Shown: positions 51,368 to 62,520, counted from the stretch's first letter. The stretch is 64,000 nucleotides of DNA from CBDAKK01 sp965196605 (GCA_965196605.1 CBDAKK010000005.1:15420-79419), one strand, 5' to 3'. Notes: generated by a model not told the origin, from the letters alone. Translations and numbers: made by a program.

Positions 51368-52212
51368 TGGGAACTTCCAAAGTTCACCCACTCTGTTAGG
51401 CTTATGCATGCCGAACTTTTTTGTGGACCTGGTTGTGGGTGTTTTATTTTTTCCGAGGCTGTCGCGTCCGTCAAGGTGTAAATTGTCTTATCCGCGGTGT
51501 ATATGTTTTCTATAATCGCATCAGAATTCGTTTCAATTTCTACTTCGCAGCTATAGACATAGGCTTTTTGTACTTGCACACCAAACAACCAGCGATATTT
51601 TACGCTTCCCTCACTCGCGTGTGTCTCATCATAAGTAGGAGTTAGCACGCTCAGCGCCTCGTCTATGCGCTTGCCCTTCAGCGACTCCAAAGCCGCCCTA
51701 AACTCACGGTAATATAAAAACTTTCTGCGCAGTTTCTCATCCCTCATCGCCATTACCCAAAACGGAATTTCCGTTGCAAGCAAGACTGGACCTGCACTAA
51801 CAAAAAGAGAACCCAAGACTATCATCGCAATTGCTCGATCAGAATCTGAGTTCGATGTATCAGATGCGCTTCTTGGGTGCTCAAAATTTCGCGAGCCATG
51901 CTCATTATAAGGGTCAGAATAATCAGAGGAATGAGTAGGTGGCTCATGATGCGCAACAGAACTCATAATCATGCCCGCGGGAAGCAGGGCAGCTCCAAGC
52001 ACCGTGGAAATTATTCCCGCTATGGTAAGCCCTATACCCGTAACTCTTTTCCGCTTCAAGGCCTCTGCATATTGTTCGTTGTACAACAGCATCATAGTCT
52101 CGACAGGGATCTTGTTGCCATTAAATTTAAAATATCGTTGCGCCTCTGCATAGACCACAAAAGGCTGATACATACACGCAATAAGCAATAGCGTACTTAA
52201 TACTTTCTTCAT
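51364..52212 (-). CDS. Exported membrane protein of unknown function (282 aa)
   Basis: Signal peptide (KKVLSTLLLIACMYQPFVVY), then two hydrophobic segments (IGLTIAGIISTVLGAALLPA and IAMIVLGSLFVSAGPVLLA) separated by a His/Ser/Asp-rich loop (about 85-125), and a soluble C-terminal domain. No recognised family. Translationally coupled to the acetoacetyl-CoA synthetase by an ATGA overlap; the functional link is unknown. Confidence 0.7.
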   Translation of the reverse strand: MKKVLSTLLLIACMYQPFVVYAEAQRYFKFNGNKIPVETMMLLYNEQYAEALKRKRVTGIGLTIAGIISTVLGAALLPAGMIMSSVAHHEPPTHSSDYSDPYNEHGSRNFEHPRSASDTSNSDSDRAIAMIVLGSLFVSAGPVLLATEIPFWVMAMRDEKLRRKFLYYREFRAALESLKGKRIDEALSVLTPTYDETHASEGSVKYRWLFGVQVQKAYVYSCEVEIETNSDAIIENIYTADKTIYTLTDATASEKIKHPQPGPQKSSACISLTEWVNFGSSQ

Positions 52213-52268
52213 AACATTCCCCCTGTATCATTTATTTTCATTAACTCTTCAAAAGGACGCATTCATAA

Positions 52269-52296
52269 TGCCTCATGCTTCTACTCACATGAGGCA
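52269..52296 (-). terminator. Hairpin after the sugar-uptake operon
   Basis: TGCCTCATG and CATGAGGCA form a 9-bp stem around a 10-base loop, 25-52 bases past the binding-protein stop. On the - strand it is followed by TTATGAATG, a weak T content. It probably separates the operon from the 52212 gene. Confidence 0.5.
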
Positions 52297-52320
52297 ACTC
52301 TCGTCATTCTGTAACTCCCG

Positions 52321-53651
52321 CTAGTATTTTTCCACCGCCTTCGTGTCTCCTACAATGCGCCGCACGTTTTTTGCGTATTCCTTCATCGCCTCTTGGGGGC
52401 TCAGTTCACCCGAGGCCACTGCCTCCACAGCAATGCGCGCCTCCATAGAAACGGCGGGATATTCTTCATTTATTGGGCGAAAATGCGTAAAGGGCAAAAA
52501 GCTAGATGCCTTTGACAAGACCCCCCATCTTCAAGTACTGCTCATTATCCGCAACATCCACACGGGCGAGCATGTCGTTAGAAAGAAAGGCAAGCTCAAG
52601 CACGTTTTCTTTTTGTGAAGCAAACTTGATGAAGTCCAAGGTAAGATCCTTGTGCTGAGAAAGCGCGCTCATGGACAAGCCCCAGCCTCCGGACATTGAG
52701 GTAAACCCCGGCGCTTGCCCATACTGCGTCGGCATGGGGATAAAGTTCATCACATCGCGCCAGTCTCTTTCCCATTGCTTCCAACCATTGGGAATCCACA
52801 TACCGTCCAAATATTATGGCAACTTTATCCACGGGCACCATGGTGTCAAAAAGCTCACTCGCGCCGCTGGGGTTGAAAATAAGCGAAATAGGCGGCCCCA
52901 ACTCTTCTCGGTAGACCGTGTTATAAAATGCAAGAGAGTCGAGTAAGCCCTGTGACCTCACAACCCATTTGCCATTTTCATACATGGTGTCTTCCGTACC
53001 ATAGAGCAACATTTGCAAGCCTTGCATGGTCGTTCCCTCTTCGCTCGCCTTGGTTGAATGAAGATAAAAGGGCACTATGTCATCGGGCGTCTTTTCTTTA
53101 ATGGTGCGCGCCGTGTTTAAAATATCATCCCAGCTTCGTGGACTCCACTCCTCAGGTAAGCCCAATTTTTTAAAAAGCTGCACATTATAAAACAAGCCTC
53201 TCACGTCCGTGGTAACGGGTATGTAATATATCTTCCCTTCCCACATGCCCGCTTTTCGGAATGCTTCTGTATACTTCTCGTTCCAGTCCGCCCAGTCTTC
53301 AATCTCCAAGGGGCTCAAGTACCCCGCTGCCGCATCGGCCTTCACCATAAACGAGTCTTCAAAAACTACGTCGATAGCCTCATCCGCCTGTAACATAAGC
53401 GCAAGCTTGGTAAAATAATCACCCTGCGTGGCCACCACTTCTTCAACAACAACATCAATGCTTGGCTTCTCCACCTTGTAGCGCTCCGCCACCATTTCAA
53501 ACCAGCGCGGGAAAATTCTACTTCCCGAACCGGGCACCACAACCTTAATAGTCGTGTTGTCACTTTTCTCCTTCTTGCTGTTACCACAAGATCCCAAAAC
53601 AAGCACGCTTACTATAACGCATGCCCATACAAATTTTACGTATGTACGCAT
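52321..53651 (-). pseudogene. ABC sugar-binding lipoprotein, frame broken twice
   Basis: Start ATG at 53651 with AGGAGGAATT. Lipobox VLVLGSCGN. Family 1 solute-binding signature with KVVVPGSGSRIFPRWFEMVA and EEWSPRSWDDILNTARTI. At about 52806 an extra G shifts the frame (VAIIF then DGMWIPNGWKQWERDWRDVM). At 52521-52526 a six-G run shifts it again (YLKMGG then SKASSFLPFTHFRP), ending VEKY at 52321. Correcting both gives 442 residues. It would deliver an oligosaccharide, probably mannose-containing, to the adjacent permeases. Confidence 0.85.
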
Positions 53652-53730
53652 AATTCCTCCTATTAATTTATTTACAAATATCTCCCGCGGGCTTGTTTCC
53701 ATGCTCCGCATAAACCACTTACTATCACAC

Positions 53731-54555
53731 TCATGTGCTCATAAACATAAAACCCCGCGCCATAAATTTTTGACTGTAGAAATACAAAACCGCCGATGGT
53801 ATGGTGTACAAAATGGAAAAGGCTGCGAGCTGCCCGTACAAAATTACATTGCCTTGGTCGCGCTCTCCAAAATATTGAAAAATACGCACGGCGGCGGGCA
53901 TTTTCTCCGGGCTACTTAAGAGCAAATACGGCACAAAAAAATTCCCCCATGCTCCCGAGAAGGAGAGAATAAACACAGTCGCGAGGCCCGGCAGCATGAG
54001 TGGCAGCGTAATTTTAATGAGCGTTTGCATGGGCGTTGCACCGTCAATTGAAGCAGCCTCTTCTATATCAAGCGGCACGGCATTCATAAAATTGCGCAAC
54101 AACCACGTACTAAAAGGAATTGCAGTTGCCGCCATAAACAAAATGGTGCTCGTAAAGGTGTTCATAATTCTAAACATTGAAAAAAGTTGATAGACAGGAA
54201 TCATAATGCTGATAAGCGGGAGCCCCGTTAAAAACAAAAGCGTCAATAGAATTGTTTTTTTGTGCGCCATGCGGAAGCGCGAAAGCGGGTAGGCCGCAAA
54301 TAAACTTACGCACACCGTAACAAATGCCTGTCCCGCCGCAATAATAAGCGAATTACCAAAGGCGCGCATATTCACCTTATTGAGAAAGACCTTGAAGTAG
54401 TTTTCAATCGTCCACTGTGGAAAGCGCAGCATCACCGTTGCGCCCTTATCAAAAGACGCAGTAATAAGCCACAAAATGGGAATGAAAAACACCACCGCTA
54501 TGCTGCTTAAAGAAATGTACTGTGCGTAGACAATGCTTTTTTTCTGAAACACCAT
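53731..54555 (-). CDS. ABC sugar transporter permease (MalG type)
   Basis: 274 residues, intact. Six transmembrane helices, and the coupling motif EEAASIDGATPMQTLIKITL (EAA loop) near residue 170 contacting the ATPase. Start TSDKGATVMLRF-type MalG opening (PILWLITASFDKGATVMLRF). It partners the permease upstream, and no ATPase gene is in the operon; a shared ATPase elsewhere is usual for this family. Confidence 0.88.
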   Translation of the reverse strand: MVFQKKSIVYAQYISLSSIAVVFFIPILWLITASFDKGATVMLRFPQWTIENYFKVFLNKVNMRAFGNSLIIAAGQAFVTVCVSLFAAYPLSRFRMAHKKTILLTLLFLTGLPLISIMIPVYQLFSMFRIMNTFTSTILFMAATAIPFSTWLLRNFMNAVPLDIEEAASIDGATPMQTLIKITLPLMLPGLATVFILSFSGAWGNFFVPYLLLSSPEKMPAAVRIFQYFGERDQGNVILYGQLAAFSILYTIPSAVLYFYSQKFMARGFMFMST

Positions 54556-54561
54556 GATAAC

Positions 54562-55423
54562 CTACAGTCTTTGTTTTGCCGAACGCATGTAAAGCAGCGT
54601 CAAGGCCATGCTAAAAACCAAAAGCACCAGCGAAATGGCCGTGCCGTACCCAATTTGAAAGCGCACCATGGCTCTGTCATACAAAAACAGCGGCAGGGTC
54701 TGAGACCCCCCCGCTGGGACCACCTCCGGTGAGCAAATAAATTAAACCAAACACCCCCATGGTGCCAAGCGTTACCAAAATGGAATTGGTAACAATGGTT
54801 TCTTTAATAAGCGGCAGCGTAACGTAGCGCACCTTTTGCCATATTCCAATTCCCTCTAAGTACGCATATTCTCCCAGCTCGCTCGGAATGCTTGAAAGTG
54901 CGGCTCGGTATATCATCATTGAAAAGGCAGTGCCACGCCAAATGTTTGCAATGGTTACCGTGGTCATGGGGAAGGAGAACAACCACGTTATTCCCTCCAT
55001 GCCCAAAAATTTTGTGAGCCCCGCGTTCAGCGTCCCGTTGTTGCCAAAAAAGGCGTAGAGACAAAACGCACCGACAACCTCGGGCGCAATCCACGGAATG
55101 AGCACCACAATGCCGATAATGCGAACAAAGGTCTTATTGCGCCCCTTTTGCAACAAAGCGAGCAGCAAGCCCAGCACTTGTTGACCCACAAGACCCGAGC
55201 ACACAAGAAATATAAGCGTACGCATAGCAGCGCCACCAACACGTGGGTCGCGAAACATCTCAATAAAGTTTTCAAAGCCCACAAAGCGGTACTGCGTTGC
55301 ATTGATACCAGTAAGCGTTTTATTGGTAAAGGCATACCACAGCGCTATCATTCCGGGGCCAAGGTAGAAAAACGCAATGAGCACAAAACTGGGTAGAAAA
55401 AACAACAGGTATTTACGCTTCAC
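54562..55423 (-). pseudogene. ABC sugar transporter permease (MalF type), frame broken at G7
   Basis: GTG start at 55423 behind TGTGGAG, overlapping the mannosidase end by 11 bases. Contains NKTLTGINATQYRFVGFENF, EYAYLEGIGIWQKVRYVTLP (EAA loop), then LIYLLTGGGPSGG. At a seven-G run (54706-54712) the frame shifts to a premature stop near 54677. Removing one G restores SQTLPLFLYDRAMVRFQIGY and a normal C-terminus at 54562, 286 residues. It pairs with the 53731-54555 permease. Confidence 0.85.
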
Positions 55424-58400
55424 ATTTTTGCTCCACAAGCTTGAATGTCTTTATCTCAAAAGGCTTAAAAGCAATGCGCTCTGCATTCTTATACCGTGCG
55501 CCCGTCTCCTTCTACTCCAGCACGTCAATCTCCACAAAAGACAGCGCAGGGTTAGAAACAAAAAGACGCGCATCATTATACCTGCCCTGCCCTTCTACCA
55601 AACGCAACACCGCATGCTTACCCTTCTGCGCCTTTTTTAGAGCAACCACATCGACATGCGGCGTATCAACAGCAACGCTCAGCGGCTCTTTCTTAAGTTG
55701 CTTTCCTAAAAACACCAGCGGCGCCCTATTACAGTCAAAGGCCTCTTGGCGCACAGGGCTGTCTACAAGGCTTTGCGTGTGCGGGAGCAGGGCATACACA
55801 AATTCATGCTCTCCCCTGTCGGCATCGGCGTCGGGCATGGTTGGCGAACGCAAGAGGTTTACATCCAAGACCCCGTCTTTCACGCGGTAGCCGTACTTAC
55901 AGTCGTTGAGCAGCGCCACGCCAAAATCAGCATTGCTAAGGTCGGCGTACTTGTGAGCGCACACTTCAAACTGCGCCCTGTCAAAAGACGTGTTCTCATG
56001 GGCACTGCGCTGTACATAGCCATACTGAATGTCAAAGCTTGCGCAGTCGGACTGCACCATTGTGGGAAAACTCACGCGCAGCATGCGGTGGCGCTCATAC
56101 CATGAAACGCGCGTGCAAAAATCAAGGCGCTTACTCCCACGCCGCAAAAGCACCCGCTGCACAATTCGCGACGCTCCAAACTCATAGCGTATTTCCAACT
56201 CTTCTCGCAATTCGCCACACGCGCGCGCAGCAATTGACTGCGCCTCTACATGCACAACAGGCGCATCGCGGTAATATATGTCAATGTCCCACGCGTCCCA
56301 GTTTACGGGGCGGTCTTCATACAAGGTCAAAACATTGCCTTCAGCGCGCAAGACATTGCGTTGCAATTCTTTGTCAAAGGCCTCCGTTATTCTGCCTGCA
56401 GCATTAAACACGTAGCGCACACAGTCGTTTTCAAGCACATGCATAGCCTCACTGGACGCAGCGCCTTTTTCCGTCTGATGCTGCGTGTTCTGCGCGCCTT
56501 CTGTAGCCGTAGCCCCGCGCCGCAGCGTACACCACATGCCCGCCTTAAGCGGCACCTCAGCAAAAAGCGTGTCCTCACACACTTGCGTGCGCAGCTTGCC
56601 ATGCGGCGCAACAACCTCATGACCCCGCCATGAGGGAGGCAAGGCAACATGCGCAGTGTAGTTAAAATTCCACGGGTTGTACATGAGCGCCGCATCTGGT
56701 GCGTCCTCCATGGCCTCAGCCACTATGGCGTTTTTCAGGTCCTCCAGTGTTTCAAAACACTGCGCGTACTGCGCATCAGTAGTCTCGTACACCTTCCTAA
56801 TACTTGAACCCGGAATAATGTCGTGAAATTGATTCAAGAGCGCCCTTCTCCAAATGCCGTCAAGGGCGTTTTGCGGATAGGCTTCAAGCGCAAGAGAAAC
56901 CGCTAAGGCCTCTGTAGCTTGCAATGCAAATTCTAGCTTTCTATTCTTTTTTTTGTTTGCCGCTTGGGTGGTCAAGGTGCCTCGGTGTAACTCCAAGTAC
57001 AACTCACCGCGCCAGCGTGCAAGCTGCGACTTCTGCGTTTCCAAGTACGCAAAGACTTGCTCAGCACGAGTAAAGGAAACGCGCGGGCAGCCTTCGAGGT
57101 TTTGCATGCGCATCCCGCGTTCTATTTGCTCAGGCGTAGGACCGCCTCCGCCATCACCAACCCCAAAAAGCACCATAAACTTTTCAAGCCTGTCCCTCTC
57201 CACAAAGGCCTGCTCTGCAAAAACAAGGCCTTCCTTTGCATCAGCATGCTGCTTATAACTACGCAAAGGCAGCATGGCGCCGTTGTAGGTGTCCTCGGGC
57301 GGAAAGTGGGTAATGACTTCAGAGCCGTCTATGCCCTGCCACAAAAAGGTGTGGTGCGGAAATTTGTTAAACTGGCTCCACGAAAGCTTCTGCGTCAAAA
57401 AGTAATCCACGCCCGCGCTCTTCATAATTTGTGGCAAGGCGGCAGAATAGCCAAAAACGTCGGGCAGCCACAGGTTTTTTACGTCTTGGCCAAACTCGTC
57501 TTTGTAGTAGTTTTTGCCGTACAAAAACTGCCGCACCAAGGACTCACCGCTGGGAATGTTGCAGTCCGCCTCAACCCACATGCCGCCTTGCAGTTCCCAA
57601 CGCCCCTCGGACACCTTGGCTTTTACGCGCTCAAAAAGCATGGGGTAATGCTCCTGCAAAAAGGCCAAGTGCTGCGGCGCAGAGCTACCAAAGACATACG
57701 AGGGGTATTTTTCCAAAAGGTTTAATTGACTCACAAAGGTGCGCGCTATTTTGCGAATGCTCTCATCAACAGGCCACAGCCACGCCGTGTCAATGTGCGC
57801 ATGCCCTACGGCACATGCTTGCAAACTAGAGGCATGGGCTTGCTTTTCTAAAAGCGCTTGCACTACTTCTTGAGCCCTCGCGCAATTACGCGCATCATCT
57901 GCATAGGCAGCACTTGCGCGCATAAGCGTGTGCAAAATTTTTGCTTTACGCACGCTACCCTTTGGCAAGCTTGCGTACAGAGAAAGCAAAACCTCTATGT
58001 CGAGACTCAAATTCCACAAGGCTTGGTCAAAGACGGCGAGGCAGAGGGTTTTTATTACCGGCTCAAAACGCCCATGCCTCGCAGCGTCGTCTACCGCAGG
58101 GTCACTTGGCAACTCCACGCCAAAAAGCCCGCTTGCCGTGCCTTCCAAAAACGCATGAAATACTTCACCACCTTGGGCGCGGGGGTACAAAATGGCGTAA
58201 TTGCGTATAAACTGCGCGTCAAAAATTGAGGCACTGGAAAACGCGTGCAGTGGCTCTCCATCTTTAGAGTAGAGAAGCGCTTCCCCCCCTATGTCAACTA
58301 GGCAATGCACTCACCCGCATGTTTTTCACTCACATGGGCGTGCAACTCAAACCATGCGCTTTGCCACGCGCGCCCCCACACTTGCCCATGCTCCACGCGC

Positions 58401-58558
58401 TTGTAGTGCAAGCTGTTTTTTTCTTCAAAACGCAGCCTGTGGTCTGTTACCGCAATACTCGCTTCTACATCAGCACAAGGCCTAAACACAGCGCCTTGCA
58501 CGCGCTCAAGCCACTGCAACAAGCGCGTACAATACAATGCATTCAACTTCTCGTGCAT
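55413..58558 (-). pseudogene. GH38 alpha-mannosidase with one frameshift and one nonsense codon
   Basis: Expected length 1048 residues. N-terminal piece (58558 to about 58299) ends EKHAGECIA; a one-base loss near 58298-58304 then continues LVDIGGEALLYSKDGEPLHA. Catalytic features are intact: GHAHIDTAWLWP (zinc ligands), LPDVFGYSAALPQIMKSAG with the nucleophile Asp, and NQFHDIIPGSSI. Near the end an in-frame TAG (55512-55514) interrupts EIDVLE and KETGARYKNAERIAFKPFEI. The true stop overlaps the permease GTG. It would cleave alpha-mannose from glycans. Confidence 0.9.
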
Positions 58559-58657
58559 GTCTTTTATTATACCATTACAACAATGAATTTCCCCAACACA
58601 AACCCAAACATTAATAACACATAGGTTTCATTATTTAGCTAAAAACCCTAATAGTCT

Positions 58658-58894
58658 TTAGCACACACAATTCCTCTTATTAACACTTGTACCATAGAGC
58701 TGCAAAGAAACACCACTTACAAAGTCCGCCTTATCAACATCAGCGATATCGCACATCATAGAAACACCATACCCATCTTGTATGCTTCTCTTGGCATTTT
58801 CTAAAGCTGTTTGTTGTTGCCATGCCTCACTTACCTGAATTGCACTTGCACTAAGCTGCTTCTTTGCAGTTTTCCGACATATTTTTTTGATCAT
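58658..58894 (-). pseudogene. Remnant of a GH18 glycosidase
   Basis: QLSASAIQVSEAWQQQTALE and AKRSIQDGYGVSMM align with QFSPAAIRLSRDSQKFTKQF and AKRTVKEGYGVYMI in the GH18 at the right edge, and VSLQLYGTSVNKR with ISKKLYGEPIYKK. Only this C-terminal piece remains; the catalytic half is absent. There is no signal peptide. Confidence 0.75.
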
Positions 58895-59009
58895 TACAAT
58901 AAGCCATCTAAAGTATTAAAAAAAAAATTCTTTTATATTGCATAAAAGAAATAAATATATTATTATATAAAACAATAAAAACAGTTCTAATCATAATGGA
59001 GGAAAAATT

Positions 59010-60649
59010 ATGAAAAAAAATATATTTATTATGTACAATCTTGTTGTTGTTCTCGCACTGACCGCTTTAATAACGTGCGTAGATCCAACACTAGATCAAG
59101 CTCCAGAAGGAAAGTCTACCCCCCCCCCGGAAAAAAATTGATAATCTTGATTGAGGAATATACAGATGCGGTACTAGCATTCAAACAAGCAGCAAGTGAA
59201 GCTAAAAATCAAGCGATGATATTATTCAAAGAAGTAGACAACAAGACCCAAATAACTGGAAAGGATGTAGCCTCAAAGGCGCAAACATCGTTTGAGAAAG
59301 CAGAAGCGGCAGTGCTTAAAGGACAAACAGCTGATGATGCGAAGCAAGCACTAAATCAGAAACTTAATAGGCCTAACACGAACATTCAAGCAGCTGTAAG
59401 TGCTCCATCAACACAAAATATCTCCTTTAAGAGTAAGGCAGTTGAAGCAAAAGATGCGGCGCAAAACGTGTTAAAACTTGTGAAGGAGATTCAAAACGAT
59501 TCAGACCTAATATCTAATGCTGTGAAAGATGCGATAACAAAATCAGCCCTAGTAGCTTTAAAATTAGAAACGACAGCAACGCTAGCAACGACAGTTATAA
59601 CAAAAATACGTGCAATAGCAGCAGAACCCAATATTACTGAGGAACAAATAACTAACATAGTTAATGAGAAAGAAACGACGTTAGCTACAACACTTACGCA
59701 AGTAGACAAGGCGCTAAATAACACAAAGAAAGTAAAAGACCTAGAAAGAGAGAGAGCTGCCATAGAAAAAGCAGCAAAAGGTGAAGGCACAATAACAGTG
59801 AAAGCAGCACCAAGCGAGGTTGGACGTGTTTCCTACGACACGGCTGAGCCCACGCTGTGGATATATGAAAAGCAAAGTTACGAACTAATAGTAAATGGGG
59901 ACGGTGGCCAGCTAAGTATTGCTCCTAATCAGACATCTCAAGGAAAAACGGCTCCCGTAAGGGCTAAGTTAGAGAACACAAACATAATAACAATAACCGC
60001 TAATGCCTATACGAAGAATGAAAATGATAATAAGACAACAATTACCATAAAGCGAGCGGCAGGCAATAACAAAAGTGCCGCTAAAGATTTTGTGCTACAG
60101 GTACAAGTTTTGAAACTCGAATTTATCCGTAGTGCCAAATATATCAGCACACCTAAAGATGGAAAAAATTATAAAACTGGTGAGAAAATTCAGTTTCAAA
60201 TTCGTTTTTGGAAAAAGCTGAAATTTGAGAATGGCGTGCCATCTCTGAAACTCATAATAGGAGACAAAACCAAAACAAGCATCAACCCCTTGCAAAACGT
60301 TCAGACAGTCACTATGAAATATGTTTCCCCTCAAAATACTAGCGACTTTCTAGAATATGCAAACTTTGAGCATGTAGTACAGAAGAACGATGCATCAATG
60401 AAGACAAAGGACACGGGCTTTGTGAAACCAGATGGGAGTCTCACGGGTACGGTCACCCTCAGTGCTTGCATTGAGAAAGAATCGCTACAAATACCTCAAA
60501 GCGCAAGTATCGTATACGAAGACAACTCGAGTTTTGATTCAGATCCGGGTTTTATAACCCCAAGCAGAAAAACAGTGAACCCAAAATTTAAGTATATAGA
60601 CAATCCAGGAGTATGCGTTTCGACAAAACATTTCACAATAAATGAATAA
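59010..60649 (+). pseudogene. Lipoprotein with frame break at C10/A7; helical then beta domains
   Basis: True start ATG at 59010 behind GGAGG: MKKNIFIMYNLVVVLALTAL, lipobox LITC. The frame stops after EGKSTPPPEKN; the body is in the next frame from KLIILIEEYTDAVL. One more base in the ten-C (59119-59128) or seven-A run joins them into 546 residues. About 200 residues of Ala/Lys/Thr-rich helix are followed by beta-rich domains. Surface lipoprotein, function unknown. A strong terminator follows. Confidence 0.75.
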
Positions 60650-60679
60650 TCCATATCTTGTAACATAATAGATCTACTA

Positions 60680-60711
60680 TAGGGGGCTTAACAAAAGCCC
60701 CCTATTTTTTT
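60680..60711 (+). terminator. Strong intrinsic terminator
   Basis: TAGGGGGCTT and AAGCCCCCTA form a 10-bp stem with a five-base loop, followed by TTTTTTTA. Confidence 0.92.
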
Positions 60712-60744
60712 ATGCATGCTGGTCTCTAAAAATTCATTACAAGC

Positions 60745-60835
60745 TCAATGCCCATCTTGCATGCTTCTCTTGGCACTTCCTACAGCCGTGCGCTGTTACC
60801 CTACATTGAATTTGCACATAAATCGTGATACCGTA
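60745..60835 (-). pseudogene. Tiny GH18 remnant upstream of dhaK
   Basis: On the - strand SAKRSMQDGH matches NAKRSIQDGY of the 58658 remnant; at the nucleotide level CCCATCTTG-ATGCTTCTCTTGGCA is shared with 58768-58794. Only about 30 recognisable codons remain. It forms the upstream region of dhaK. Confidence 0.6.
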
Positions 60836-60862
60836 TTGTTATATTCAACAACAGGAGTGTGT

Positions 60863-61867
60863 ATGCAGTGTTTTGTAAATAACCCCAGCACCATTGTGGA
60901 CGACATGCTGGCAGGCTTTGTAAAGAGCCACGCATGTATCATTGCGCCAACAAGAAACCCGCGCGTTCTCAGGTACAAAAAAGCGCCCATAGCGGGAAAG
61001 GTCGGCGTAGTAACCGGCGGTGGTTCAGGACACAAGCCCGCATTCATAGGCTACCTTGGGCGCAACATGGTGGACGCCGTTGCCGTGGGTGAAATATTTT
61101 CTTCGCCTACGGCACAGGCTTTTGCTGATGCCTTTGCAGCAGCCGACTGCGGCAAGGGCGTTGCGTGCCTCTACGGCAACTATGCAGGCGACATCATGAA
61201 TGTGAAAATGGCCATAAAAATGGCAGAGGCACAAGGCATAAAGGTGAAAACCGTGGTTGCCAACGACGACGTGCCCTCAGCACCCCTAGCAGAACGCGAA
61301 AAGCGCCGCGGCGTTGCGGGCGAAGTGCTCATGTGGAAAACGGCAGGCGCGCGCGCTACGCAGGGGGCAAGCCTCAATGAAGTAATTGCCACGGCACAAA
61401 AGGCAATAGACAACACGCGCAGCGTGGGCGTGGGGCTTGCCCCCTGCACCATTCCCGAGGTGGGCAAACCAAATTTTTCCATAGACGAAGGATGCATGGA
61501 GTTTGGCATTGGACACCACGGCGAGCCGGGCGTGCGCGTAGAAGCCACACAAACCGCCGAAGTCGTTGCCACACAAATGGTGGAAACAATACTTGCCGAC
61601 AAGCCCTTAAAAAACTCAGACGAAGTGGTGGTGGTACTCTCAGGCTTAGGCGCCACGCCCGTCATGGAGCTGTACGTACTCTACAACACGGTCGAAAGCC
61701 TCCTGGCAAAACAAGGCATACGCGTGTACACCTCCTACGTAGGCAACTACTTCACCTCGCTTGACATGAAAGGGGCTACGCTCACGCTCATGCAACTGGA
61801 CGAAGAATTAAAGCCACTTATAGACATGGAAGCACACAGCGTAGGGCTCACGCAATTTCAGAGGTAG
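60863..61867 (+). CDS. DhaK-type ketose kinase, substrate-binding subunit
   Basis: 334 residues from the ATG at 60863 behind ACAGGAGTG. GVVTGGGSGHKPAFIGYLG matches the ketose-binding loop; His at about 219 in FGIGHHGEPGV matches the residue that in E. coli DhaK covalently binds dihydroxyacetone. DhaK-DhaL use ATP or phospho-DhaM; no dhaM is here. The neighbour is RpiB-like, not a glycerol dehydrogenase, so the substrate may be a tetrulose (erythrulose) rather than dihydroxyacetone. Inferred operon with the next two genes. Confidence 0.88.
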   Translation: MQCFVNNPSTIVDDMLAGFVKSHACIIAPTRNPRVLRYKKAPIAGKVGVVTGGGSGHKPAFIGYLGRNMVDAVAVGEIFSSPTAQAFADAFAAADCGKGVACLYGNYAGDIMNVKMAIKMAEAQGIKVKTVVANDDVPSAPLAEREKRRGVAGEVLMWKTAGARATQGASLNEVIATAQKAIDNTRSVGVGLAPCTIPEVGKPNFSIDEGCMEFGIGHHGEPGVRVEATQTAEVVATQMVETILADKPLKNSDEVVVVLSGLGATPVMELYVLYNTVESLLAKQGIRVYTSYVGNYFTSLDMKGATLTLMQLDEELKPLIDMEAHSVGLTQFQR

Positions 61868-61869
61868 GC

Positions 61870-62520
61870 ATGCAGTCTTTTAAAAACGCCCTCGGGCTCT
61901 GCGTGGTGCAAGACATGGCGCGCGCCATTGCAGAAAACAAAGAGTACTTAAGCGCCTTGGACGGCGCCATTGGAGACGGGGACCACGGCATAAACATGAA
62001 CAAGGGCTTTGCAAGCTGCGCCGCGTGCCTCGAAGCCTCCGACTCTATGAGCACCGGCCTTGAAAAATTGAGCGCCGTGCTGCTGGGCGAAATTGGCGGG
62101 AGCATGGGGCCACTCTACGGCATGTTTTTTGCCGCCATGCAGCGTCTCAGCGCACACAAAGAGCACATAGACGCGCGCGTCTTTGGCGACATGCTCAAGG
62201 CAGCCTATGATGAAATTGTGGAACTCGGCGGTGCAAAGGTGGGAGACAAAACCCTCATAGACACCCTAGAGCCCGCGCTTGCAGCCTACAAAGAACACCT
62301 CAAAGAGGAAGCAAGCTTTAGCCAAGCCCTCGACGCCATGGACGCAGCAGCAGAACAAGGCAAGGAGTCTACCAAGGACTTGGTTGCTAAAATTGGGCGC
62401 GCAAGCCGCCTAGGTGATCGTACGCGCGGTGCCTTGGACGCGGGCGCGGCTTCATGCTACGTGCTGCTACACAGCATGGCAGGCTCCATAAAAAACCTAC
62501 TGGAGGAGGAGTCAGCATGA
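61870..62520 (+). CDS. DhaL-type kinase, nucleotide-binding subunit
   Basis: 216 residues, starting two bases past dhaK. LDGAIGDGDHGINMNKGF holds the three Asp/His residues that bind two Mg-ADP in DhaL; KLSAVLLGEIGGSMGPLYGM and GRASRLGDRTRGALDAGAAS follow as in the family. It phosphorylates the ketose held by DhaK. The last codon overlaps the next ATG. Confidence 0.9.
   Translation: MQSFKNALGLCVVQDMARAIAENKEYLSALDGAIGDGDHGINMNKGFASCAACLEASDSMSTGLEKLSAVLLGEIGGSMGPLYGMFFAAMQRLSAHKEHIDARVFGDMLKAAYDEIVELGGAKVGDKTLIDTLEPALAAYKEHLKEEASFSQALDAMDAAAEQGKESTKDLVAKIGRASRLGDRTRGALDAGAASCYVLLHSMAGSIKNLLEEESA

Noticed and set aside
52321..53651. Programmed frameshifting in the sugar-binding protein
   Set aside because: Two separate shifts, one at only GG, and lesions in neighbouring genes make error or decay far more likely than recoding.
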